From NCBI GenBank assembly GCA_964389205.1, contig CAYMDH010000010.1:22775-86774 (forward strand): 64,000 nucleotides of DNA, written 5' to 3'. Origin of the DNA: Leptobacterium sp964389205. GTDB taxonomy: Bacteria > Bacteroidota > Bacteroidia > Flavobacteriales > Flavobacteriaceae. The position numbers and the translations under genes are program-made. The notes beneath the pieces are model-generated. The model made no database searches. It saw only the letters and a program-made list of their open reading frames with translations, and was not told where the DNA came from. Below are positions 15,984 to 23,517 of the stretch, piece after piece (positions within the stretch are counted from its first letter, which is position 1; each line of letters opens with the position of its first letter).

Positions 15984-17624
15984 TTAATATTTTTTAAAAT
16001 ATTTAAGTAAATTTAATGTAGATGCATCATGATCGGTAATAACTGAGTTTTCAATATCTGTTAAAATTGTGTTTGCTAATTGCTTCCCAAGCTCAACCCC
16101 CCATTGATCATAACTGAAAATATTCCATACTATTCCTTGTACAAATATTTTATGTTCATAAAGAGCAATTAAAGCACCTAAGCTTTCGGGAGTTAATTTG
16201 TCTATTAGAATAGTTGTAGTTGGTTTATCTCCTTCAAAAACTTTAAAAGGAGTTAGTTTTTTAATTTCTTCTTCAGAAATATTTTTGCTTTGTAATTCAG
16301 AGACAACTTCTATTTGGGTTTTTCCATTCATCAATGCTTCTGTTTGAGCAAAAAAGTTAGCCATTAACTTATGATGATGATCTTTGTCTTTATGAAGAGG
16401 GTTAACAAAACCTATAAAATCTGCAGGAATTACTTTTGTTCCTTGATGTATTAATTGAAAAAAAGCATGTTGAGAATTTGTTCCAGGCTCTCCCCATATA
16501 ATAGTACCTGTTTGATAATTGACTCTATTTCCTTCTCTATCTACACTCTTACCATTACTTTCCATTATACCCTGTTGTAAGTAGGCAGAAAATCTATTCA
16601 AATATTGAGTATAGGGTATAATCACTTCACTTTCTGCTCCAAAAAAATTATTATACCATACTGTCAACAATCCTGATATTACTGGAATATTTTCTTCAAA
16701 TTTTGTGTTCTTAAAATGACGATCCATTTTATTTGCTCCAGCCAAAAGGAGATCAAAATTATCATACCCTACTGACAAACTAATAGATAATCCTACAGCA
16801 CTCCACAATGAAAAACGACCTCCTACCCAATCCCACATCGGGAAGATGTTTTCATTAGCTATTCCAAACGCTGTTATTTTTTCTAAATTAGTAGATACTG
16901 CTACAAAATGCTTAGCAATGTCATTTTCAGATCCATGATTTAAAAACCATTTTTTTACAGTAGTAGCATTGCTTAAAGTTTCTTGGGTAGTAAAAGTTTT
17001 AGAGACAATAACAAACAATGTGGTTTCAGGATCCAATTTCTTTAATATTTCGTAAACGTGATCTCCATCTACATTGCTTATAAAATGTGTTTCTAAATGG
17101 TTTTTATAAAATTGAAGTCCTTCTGTTACCATTGCTGGTCCTAAATCTGAACCTCCAATACCAATATTAACAATATCTGTAAACGCTTTTTCTGTGTATC
17201 CTTTTTTTTCTCCTGATACAATAGCATTCGTAAATTCTTTTATATGATTCTTAACTTCAAAAATTTCAGGAATTACATTTTCACCCTCTACTAATACTTC
17301 ATCATTTTCTTTTGCTCTTAAAGCCGTATGCAGTACCGCTCTTTTTTCTGTTTGATTTATAGCCTCTCCCCGAAAATATTTTTCAATAGCATCTTCCAAA
17401 CCTACTTCTCTAGCTAATTGGACAAGTAATGTTAGCGTTTCTGAGGTGATTTTATTTTTAGAAAAATCAACGTAAAAATCATCCCACTGAACAGAAAGCT
17501 CATTTGCTCTTTCAGGGTTTTTTTCAAAAACTTCTTTTAATGAAGTATTTTTAATCGAATCAAAATGAAGTTGAAGTTTATTCCATGTATTGGTACTAGT
17601 CGGATTGATGGTCTTTAATGACAT
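15984..17624 (-). CDS. pgi: Glucose-6-phosphate isomerase
   Basis: A 546-residue enzyme interconverting glucose 6-phosphate and fructose 6-phosphate in glycolysis and gluconeogenesis. It is full length for the long-form family. Visible signatures include VNIGIGGSDLGPAMV, the sugar-phosphate loop VSKTFTTQETL, WDWVGGRFSLWSAVGLS, and near the C-terminus FSYDQWGVELGK. It is cytoplasmic. The start overlaps the end of the upstream M23 peptidase gene by 29 bases, so the two are translated from one transcript. Confidence 0.97.
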   Translation of the reverse strand: MSLKTINPTSTNTWNKLQLHFDSIKNTSLKEVFEKNPERANELSVQWDDFYVDFSKNKITSETLTLLVQLAREVGLEDAIEKYFRGEAINQTEKRAVLHTALRAKENDEVLVEGENVIPEIFEVKNHIKEFTNAIVSGEKKGYTEKAFTDIVNIGIGGSDLGPAMVTEGLQFYKNHLETHFISNVDGDHVYEILKKLDPETTLFVIVSKTFTTQETLSNATTVKKWFLNHGSENDIAKHFVAVSTNLEKITAFGIANENIFPMWDWVGGRFSLWSAVGLSISLSVGYDNFDLLLAGANKMDRHFKNTKFEENIPVISGLLTVWYNNFFGAESEVIIPYTQYLNRFSAYLQQGIMESNGKSVDREGNRVNYQTGTIIWGEPGTNSQHAFFQLIHQGTKVIPADFIGFVNPLHKDKDHHHKLMANFFAQTEALMNGKTQIEVVSELQSKNISEEEIKKLTPFKVFEGDKPTTTILIDKLTPESLGALIALYEHKIFVQGIVWNIFSYDQWGVELGKQLANTILTDIENSVITDHDASTLNLLKYFKKY

Positions 17625-18939
17625 TATTGTATGTTTCGTTAGTTTTGTTTATTTCATTTACAGTATTAGATTCTGTAATAAACTCTTGTTGCTCTTCTTC
17701 TTGCTTTTCTTCAAAAATAATACAATCTAATTTAGTTACTAGCGGGCGGATAAATGTCAAATACTGTTCTTTAATTTCTGGTTTAATTGGTTCTGCAACA
17801 GGTAATTTTTGTTTAAACGGATCTACTTGTCTCCCATTTTTCCAAAAACGATAACATACATGTGGTCCTCCTGTATTTCCTGTCATTCCTACCCAACCAA
17901 TGATATCTCCTTGTTTTACAAAATCACCCACTTTTACGTTTCTGTTTTGCATATGCAGGTATTGCGTACTGTAAGTACTGTTGTGTTTAACCTTAACATA
18001 TTTGCCATTTCCTCTAGTATATGAAGATTTAACAACGGTTCCATTAGCAGTTGACATAATTGGCGTTCCTATTGGAGCAGCATAGTCTGTTCCTCTATGA
18101 GGTTTTATTCTATTTCCGTAATAAGCAATTCTTCTTCTTAAATTGTATCGAGATGAAATTCTACTATACTGAACAGGAGCTCTTAAAAAAGCACGTCGCA
18201 ATGTATTTGCTTCATCATCATAATAATCTACGGTTCCTAATATAGAATCATTTTCATATCTAAATGCATAAAATGGTTCTCCTTTGTGTTCGAAATATGC
18301 AGCTACTATATCTCCTGCTCCAGCATAAATACTATCTTCAATATATTTTTCTTTGTAAATTATTTTAAACCGATCTCCTTTTTGAAGTCTAAAAAAATCA
18401 ATGGTCCAGGCATAAATATCAGACATTTCATTAATGATGTTATAATCTATGCCTTGTTTAGAAATTGCATCAGACAGGCTCGTTTCTATAATACCTGATG
18501 CTTCTCTATCTATTATCTTTACAGGCTTTTTAAATTTGATTGCATCTACTAATGAATCTTTAAAATCTATAACTGTAAAATTCACGTTATCGTGTTTATA
18601 TATAAATATTTGCGCTTTTTCTGTGGTATCTTTAGATTTAAGAATTGTATATGTTTTCCCTGCTCTTATTATTCGAACATCGAATGTATCTTTAATTTTC
18701 GTTGCTATTTCTGCTATTTTACTGTAGTCTATATGATGTTGTGCCAAAATCTCCCCAAAACTATCTCCAGATTTAATAGTATCTCTTTGTACTACATAAT
18801 CATTCAAGTTATACCCAAATTCTATTTTTGCTACAGAAGTTTCTTCCTTCTCTGTTTCTAGAGCTACTGGCGCTACTTCTTGTTTTTTATTACAAGAAAA
18901 CATTATAAAAGTGAACGCTAATACGGCAAATTTATTCAT
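17596..18939 (-). CDS. M23-family metallopeptidase lipoprotein (cell-wall endopeptidase)
   Basis: A 447-residue protein with a lipoprotein signal ending at Cys16 (FIMFSC). An OapA/LysM-like region is followed by a LytM/M23 domain in the C-terminal third: HRGTDYAAPIGTP supplies the first zinc His and Asp, and YSTQYLHM follows. The usual HLH motif reads GPHVCYRFWKNGRQVDP, so Cys occupies the last zinc-ligand position. Enzymes of this family cut peptidoglycan cross-links during growth, or lack activity and regulate amidases. The charged tail after the domain (EEKQEEEQQEF) is unusual. It overlaps pgi. Confidence 0.88.
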   Translation of the reverse strand: MNKFAVLAFTFIMFSCNKKQEVAPVALETEKEETSVAKIEFGYNLNDYVVQRDTIKSGDSFGEILAQHHIDYSKIAEIATKIKDTFDVRIIRAGKTYTILKSKDTTEKAQIFIYKHDNVNFTVIDFKDSLVDAIKFKKPVKIIDREASGIIETSLSDAISKQGIDYNIINEMSDIYAWTIDFFRLQKGDRFKIIYKEKYIEDSIYAGAGDIVAAYFEHKGEPFYAFRYENDSILGTVDYYDDEANTLRRAFLRAPVQYSRISSRYNLRRRIAYYGNRIKPHRGTDYAAPIGTPIMSTANGTVVKSSYTRGNGKYVKVKHNSTYSTQYLHMQNRNVKVGDFVKQGDIIGWVGMTGNTGGPHVCYRFWKNGRQVDPFKQKLPVAEPIKPEIKEQYLTFIRPLVTKLDCIIFEEKQEEEQQEFITESNTVNEINKTNETYNNVIKDHQSD

Positions 18940-18948
18940 ACTATTAAA

Positions 18949-19911
18949 TTACATATTCTTTGGGTTAAAAATATGGTCTACCCATTGCTTTCCCCAATTT
19001 TCTTTTTCTTCATCAGTCCAAATTTCAGGAAAGAAAATAGTTTTCTGAAAGCTTGGAGGTAAATACTCTTTCCAATTGGTTCCTCCTGTTGCATCTATCT
19101 CATTTCTTTCTTTCCTTAAATAACGATACGCAGATCCCATATGCATTAAAGGCCAGAGTACATTTGAACTTATATCCAATGCTTTTAATGCATCTATCAA
19201 AATTTTATCTTTCTTTTCATCTTCAGGAAGCTGTAAATATTTATGATATATATTGGTGTTTTTTACAGATTTAGCTATACGCATAAAACGTGGAGTATAT
19301 CGATATTCAAATTGTTTTAAGGTTAATGTTTTTTCGCCAGTTTCCTTATTTGTTGCTCCTTTTTTCCAATAAATATGATCATACAATTCTTCTAGAGTAT
19401 CTTTTTTAGAAAATTGTTCTCTAACAGTATGATGCACTAAGTTCTCCATTGAAGTAGCATAAAATTCAATCATTCTATATTGAGCAGATTGAAATCCACT
19501 GGCTGGAAGTAATGACATTCTATATTGCAAGAATTGCTCTTTTTCCATACCATTAATCATTATCTCAAAAGAAGATATTAATGCTTTAAAGTAATTATTT
19601 ATTCGATTAACTTTTTTTACAAAAAAGCTAGCTTTCTGAAGCTTATCGTCTATAATTTGTTTTTGCTCATGTATAATCAACTTAAAATACAGCTCTGTAA
19701 TTTGATGATACATGATGAAAATTTCTTCGTCTGGAAAATGTGTTCGAGGAATTTGTAAGCTTAACAAAGTATCTAGGTGAATATAATCCCAGTAGGTAAG
19801 ATAACGTTGATGCAATAATCCGTCAAGATAAGCGCCCAAGTCTTGGCCTGAGTTTTTATACTTTTCTTCAAGCTTTTGAATACGCTGAGCAATATTCGTC
19901 TCTATTTTCAT
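18949..19911 (-). CDS. kynA: Tryptophan 2,3-dioxygenase family protein
   Basis: A 320-residue heme dioxygenase that opens the indole ring of tryptophan to give N-formylkynurenine. Family features are LTYWDYIHLDTLLSLQ, the active-site His in MYHQITELYFKLIIHEQ, the RMSLLPASGFQSAQYRMIE stretch and WPLMHMGSAYRYL. It is nine bases upstream of the M23 gene and five bases after the DUF3108 gene, inside an operon that also carries hpd and hmgA, so aromatic amino-acid breakdown is the shared theme. No kynureninase or formamidase is in the window. Confidence 0.9.
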   Translation of the reverse strand: MKIETNIAQRIQKLEEKYKNSGQDLGAYLDGLLHQRYLTYWDYIHLDTLLSLQIPRTHFPDEEIFIMYHQITELYFKLIIHEQKQIIDDKLQKASFFVKKVNRINNYFKALISSFEIMINGMEKEQFLQYRMSLLPASGFQSAQYRMIEFYATSMENLVHHTVREQFSKKDTLEELYDHIYWKKGATNKETGEKTLTLKQFEYRYTPRFMRIAKSVKNTNIYHKYLQLPEDEKKDKILIDALKALDISSNVLWPLMHMGSAYRYLRKERNEIDATGGTNWKEYLPPSFQKTIFFPEIWTDEEKENWGKQWVDHIFNPKNM

Positions 19912-19916
19912 TAAAA

Positions 19917-20711
19917 TTATTTAAATATAATTTTAAATTGATGGCTTAATCCCTTGTAGGCGTTTAAATCTGCTTTGATACTCCCTACAGCTAGATCTGC
20001 TTTTATTCGCAAAGGTATCTTATTTTCATCATTTGATACCCAAACTGTTAGACTTTCTTGCTCTTTAAAAACACGTCCTGATTGTACATAAGGTCTAAAT
20101 TTCAAACACTCAATCTTTCCAAATTTAGTTCTAATGATGTCTTTTCCCAAATATTTAATACGGAATTTAAAAGTTTCATCATCATCATAAATCATATCTA
20201 GCGTAAACTCATCATTTTTTTTAAGTTTACTTATATCTACCTCATTCCTTAAATAATAAAATGTAGATACCATATCATGAACCTCTTCATGAATTGATAT
20301 TGTTTTTTTCTTATCTCTTTTTCTATCATGATAAAGTGCTGTTTTTGTAGCGTAATCAAAATTAATTTCTACATCTTTAGTATGCCCTCCTTCGTCTATT
20401 TGTCTTATAAATTTATAAGGGCGATCGTTTTCTTTATCAATAAAGGTTTCATAATTGTCATCTACTTTAAAGAACCAGCGAGCAATCCCTGTAGTTTTTC
20501 CTATTCCTATAACATGATTTACTTTCTTTCCATGCAAATTACTTTCTTTAACTTCAAGAGTTGCATAACTAGCATTAAAAATTCCATAATGTATTCTAAA
20601 TTGAAACCATTCTCCTGGTTTAAACGCTGATTGTCTTTTGTGAATTTCTTGGCCTGTTAACCCTCCAAAAAACAAAAGGCAAAGTATTCCTAAAATATAT
20701 TTTTTCATCAC
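19917..20711 (-). CDS. DUF3108 domain-containing secreted protein
   Basis: A 264-residue protein with a signal peptide (residues 1-20, LLFFGGLTGQE). The rest matches the DUF3108 family: FKPGEWFQFRIHYGIFNASYATLEV near the N-terminus, VDDNYETFIDKEND, and a C-terminal VWVSNDENKIPLRIKADLAVGSIKAD. It is predicted to be a periplasmic beta-barrel-like protein of unknown role. An alternative ATG one codon downstream is equally possible. It is tightly spaced with the tryptophan dioxygenase gene. Confidence 0.85.
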   Translation of the reverse strand: MMKKYILGILCLLFFGGLTGQEIHKRQSAFKPGEWFQFRIHYGIFNASYATLEVKESNLHGKKVNHVIGIGKTTGIARWFFKVDDNYETFIDKENDRPYKFIRQIDEGGHTKDVEINFDYATKTALYHDRKRDKKKTISIHEEVHDMVSTFYYLRNEVDISKLKKNDEFTLDMIYDDDETFKFRIKYLGKDIIRTKFGKIECLKFRPYVQSGRVFKEQESLTVWVSNDENKIPLRIKADLAVGSIKADLNAYKGLSHQFKIIFK

Positions 20712-20799
20712 TTTATTTAATAGTATAAAAATAATAAAATCATCTGCATTAATAGTCGTAACAGTATGTTAAACAATTTCTGCACCAAAAAATTGTATG

Positions 20800-20902
20800 T
20801 ATAAAAAAAGTCCGATAAAATATCGGACTTTTATATTAACCAATCAAAAACTTAAACTTATGAAAACTTTACTTAAATCAACGAAAAGCAATCACCCTTT
20901 TC
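20800..20902 (-). ncRNA. Candidate small RNA between hpd and the DUF3108 gene
   Basis: A minus-strand promoter-like pair (TTG at 20943-20941, TATTTTTG at 20916-20909) lies about 100 bases ahead of a strong intrinsic terminator (20832-20803), with no convincing ORF between. This would give an RNA of about 100 nt. The -33/-7 spacing (24) is long. It could instead be an attenuated leader of the DUF3108 operon. No known RNA family is recognised. Confidence 0.3.
20803..20832 (-). terminator. Intrinsic terminator
   Basis: A twelve-base-pair perfect stem, AAAAGTCCGATA (20806-20817) with TATCGGACTTTT (20821-20832), and loop AAA. On the minus strand it is followed by a T run. It lies between hpd and the DUF3108 gene and would separate their transcripts. 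Confidence 0.8.
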
Positions 20903-20908
20903 GCGGCG

Positions 20909-20943
20909 CAAAAATACTACCCTTTTTTACATATTTATACCAA
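20909..20943 (-). promoter_or_regulatory. Promoter-like TTG / TATTTTTG pair
   Basis: On the minus strand TTG (20943-20941) and TATTTTTG (20916-20909) are separated by 24 bases, slightly longer than the Bacteroidota optimum. The -7 box is perfect. It would drive the candidate RNA ending at 20800 or the DUF3108 operon. Confidence 0.4.
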
Positions 20944-21024
20944 CTAATAAAGTTTAACACTATGTTTATTAAGGTGTTAAGTTTTGATTTGAAATCCTAA
21001 AGATTTAGTAATATTTTGACTGTT

Positions 21025-22164
21025 TTATAATGTACCTCGCATTTCTTGTTCTCTTTCTATGGCCTCAAAAAGTGCTTTAAAGTTTCCTTTTCCAAAAGAT
21101 TGTGCTCCTTTTCGTTGAATTATTTCAAAAAACATAGTAGGTCTATCTAAAACCGGCTTAGTAAAAAGTTGTAGAAGATATCCTTCGTCATCGCGATCTA
21201 TCAAAATACCGAGCTCTTTTAAAGGTGCTAAATCTTCATCAATTTCTCCAACACGATCAAGAACTGTATCATAATAAGATTCAGGAACGTATAAAAACTC
21301 TACTCCTCTATCTTTCAATGCTTTTACTGTTTCTATAATATTATCTGTAGCCAAAGCAATGTGTTGCACACCCGCTCCATTATAAAAATCTATATATTCT
21401 TCTATTTGAGATTTTTTTCTTCCATCTGCAGGTTCGTTGATAGGAAATTTTATTCTTCCATTTCCATTGCTCATTACTTTACTCATAAGTGCAGTATACT
21501 CTGTAGAAATGTCATCATCATCAAATGATATTAACTGTGCAAAACCCATAACATTTGCATAAAAATCACACCATTTGTTCATTTCATTCCAACCTACGTT
21601 CCCTACCATATGGTCAATATATTTTAATCCAACTGCTTCAGGTCGATATGTTGGATTCCAAGCTTTATATCCAGGAAGAAAAACTCCATCATAGTCTTTT
21701 CTTTCAACAAAAACATGAAGGGTTTCTCCATAAGTATGAATTCCTGAAAGAATGACCTGTCCATTAGCATCTTCTTTCTTTGTTGGTTTCATATAACTTT
21801 TTGCTCCTCGACTAATAGTTTCTTTATGGCTTTTTGTTGCATCATCTACCCATAATGCAACTACCTTTACTCCGTCTCCATGTGCGTCGATATGCTTGTT
21901 AATTTCTCCTCCTGATTGCAAAGGAGAGGTTAGAATTAATCGTATTTTATCTTGTTGCAATACATACGAAACCCGATCTTTTACTCCAGTTTCTAAGCCT
22001 GCATAAGCCAAAGGTTGAAATCCCCAAGCAGCTTGATAATAATGTGCTGCTTGTTTTGCATTTCCAACATAGAGTTCTACATAATCTGTTCCTAATAAGG
22101 GTAAAAAATCTCCTGCATTTGGAACTGTTTTATCTAATTCTAAAGGTGTTGTATTTGATGCCAT
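21025..22164 (-). CDS. hpd: 4-Hydroxyphenylpyruvate dioxygenase
   Basis: A 379-residue Fe(II) enzyme converting 4-hydroxyphenylpyruvate to homogentisate in tyrosine breakdown. Both vicinal-oxygen-chelate halves are present. The iron ligands are visible: His in YIDHMVGNV, His in QHIALATDNI and Glu in FFEIIQRKGAQSFGKGNF, which also carries the C-terminal family signature. It is full length and cytoplasmic. hmgA, the next enzyme of the pathway, lies upstream on the same strand, with a gap of 129 bases. Confidence 0.96.
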   Translation of the reverse strand: MASNTTPLELDKTVPNAGDFLPLLGTDYVELYVGNAKQAAHYYQAAWGFQPLAYAGLETGVKDRVSYVLQQDKIRLILTSPLQSGGEINKHIDAHGDGVKVVALWVDDATKSHKETISRGAKSYMKPTKKEDANGQVILSGIHTYGETLHVFVERKDYDGVFLPGYKAWNPTYRPEAVGLKYIDHMVGNVGWNEMNKWCDFYANVMGFAQLISFDDDDISTEYTALMSKVMSNGNGRIKFPINEPADGRKKSQIEEYIDFYNGAGVQHIALATDNIIETVKALKDRGVEFLYVPESYYDTVLDRVGEIDEDLAPLKELGILIDRDDEGYLLQLFTKPVLDRPTMFFEIIQRKGAQSFGKGNFKALFEAIEREQEMRGTL

Positions 22165-22293
22165 TGTGGTTATATTTTAAGTTGCTTCTTTTTTCAAAAG
22201 AAGAATTATTCAATTGATCGTCTTTAATATAAAAGCAATTAAGTTACCACATAGCTCTTAGGTGAGCAGTTATATCTATTCTATAATTTAACA

Positions 22294-23451
22294 TCAGTCT
22301 AGCCAAGATTTATGATAATCTTCATCTGCTATTTCCATAGCTTCTTCAGTAAGTTGCATAGGCTTAAAAGTATCAACCATAACTGCTAGCTCATCTGTTT
22401 TCACTTTTCCTATACTACGTTCAACAGCTCCAGGATGAGGTCCATGAGGAATTCCTGCTGGGTGTAAGGAAATATGGCCTTGGTCGATATCATTTCTACT
22501 CATAAAATCTCCATCTACATAATAAAGAATTTCATCACTATCAATATTACTATGATTATAGGGAGCCGGGATACTTTCTGGATGATAATCATACAATCTG
22601 GGAACAAAACTACACACTACAAATGCATCTGTTTCAAAAGTTTGATGTACTGGTGGTGGTTGATGTATTCTCCCCGTAATAGGTTCAAAATCATGAATAG
22701 AAAATGCATATGGATAGTTAAACCCGTCGTATCCTACCACATCAAAAGGATGTGTTGCATATACCATATCAAAAATATCATCTTGTTTTTTAATCTTAAT
22801 TAAAAAATCTCCTTTTTCATTGTGTGTTTCTAATTCAGATGGTCTTCTTAAATCACGCTCGCAATAAGGTGCATGTTCTAATAATTGTCCAAACCAATTT
22901 CTATATCTTTTTGGTGTATATATTGGCCTCCTTGACTCTACTATAAATAAACGGTTTTCATTAGAATTAAAATTTATTTGATAGATAGTCCCACGAGGAA
23001 CAATTAGATAATCTCCATATTTAAAATCGAGATTTCCTAAATGTGTTTTTAATACTCCGCTTCCTTTATGAATAAAAATAAGCTCATCAGCATCTGTATT
23101 TTTATAAAAATATGCTGTTTGCGATTCTTGAGGTGCTGCTAAAATGATGGCACAGTCACTATTTACTAACACTGTTTTTCTACTCTTCAAATAATCGCTT
23201 TCTGGTTTCACCTTAAAACCATGAAAGCGATATGATTTCATATTATTTTTTACTGCAACCTTAGGAGCCACATTATAACTTCCTATAATTTCTTTTACCT
23301 GAGTTGGCCTATGTTCATGATATAAATTAGTCGCCATCCCATCAAAACCAATAGTTCCAAATAACTGCTCATAATACAAATCACCATTTGGTTTTCTAAA
23401 AATAGTGTGTCGCTTCGGTGGAATTTTTCCTAATTTGTGATAGAATGGCAT
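22294..23451 (-). CDS. hmgA: Homogentisate 1,2-dioxygenase
   Basis: A 385-residue cupin-type Fe(II) dioxygenase that opens homogentisate to maleylacetoacetate. Recognisable stretches include FIHKGSGVLKTHLGNLDFKYGDYLIVPRG, the C-terminal HPAGIPHGPHPGAVE with clustered metal-binding His, and DYHKSW at the end. It is shorter than the mammalian or Pseudomonas enzyme but typical for Bacteroidota. With hpd it makes a two-step tyrosine ring-cleavage unit; fumarylacetoacetase is not in the window. Confidence 0.93.
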   Translation of the reverse strand: MPFYHKLGKIPPKRHTIFRKPNGDLYYEQLFGTIGFDGMATNLYHEHRPTQVKEIIGSYNVAPKVAVKNNMKSYRFHGFKVKPESDYLKSRKTVLVNSDCAIILAAPQESQTAYFYKNTDADELIFIHKGSGVLKTHLGNLDFKYGDYLIVPRGTIYQINFNSNENRLFIVESRRPIYTPKRYRNWFGQLLEHAPYCERDLRRPSELETHNEKGDFLIKIKKQDDIFDMVYATHPFDVVGYDGFNYPYAFSIHDFEPITGRIHQPPPVHQTFETDAFVVCSFVPRLYDYHPESIPAPYNHSNIDSDEILYYVDGDFMSRNDIDQGHISLHPAGIPHGPHPGAVERSIGKVKTDELAVMVDTFKPMQLTEEAMEIADEDYHKSWLD

Positions 23452-23517
23452 AGGATTCTTAATTATTTGAACATTACAAATATCGTAATAATTTAGGTTT
23501 CTTTTTATTTAGCAATA

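Noticed and set aside
20797..21000. 67-residue plus-strand ORF between the DUF3108 gene and hpd
   Set aside because: Its first part is a perfect intrinsic terminator hairpin, and its codon pattern is not protein-like. A noncoding RNA or leader on the minus strand explains the conserved-looking elements better.
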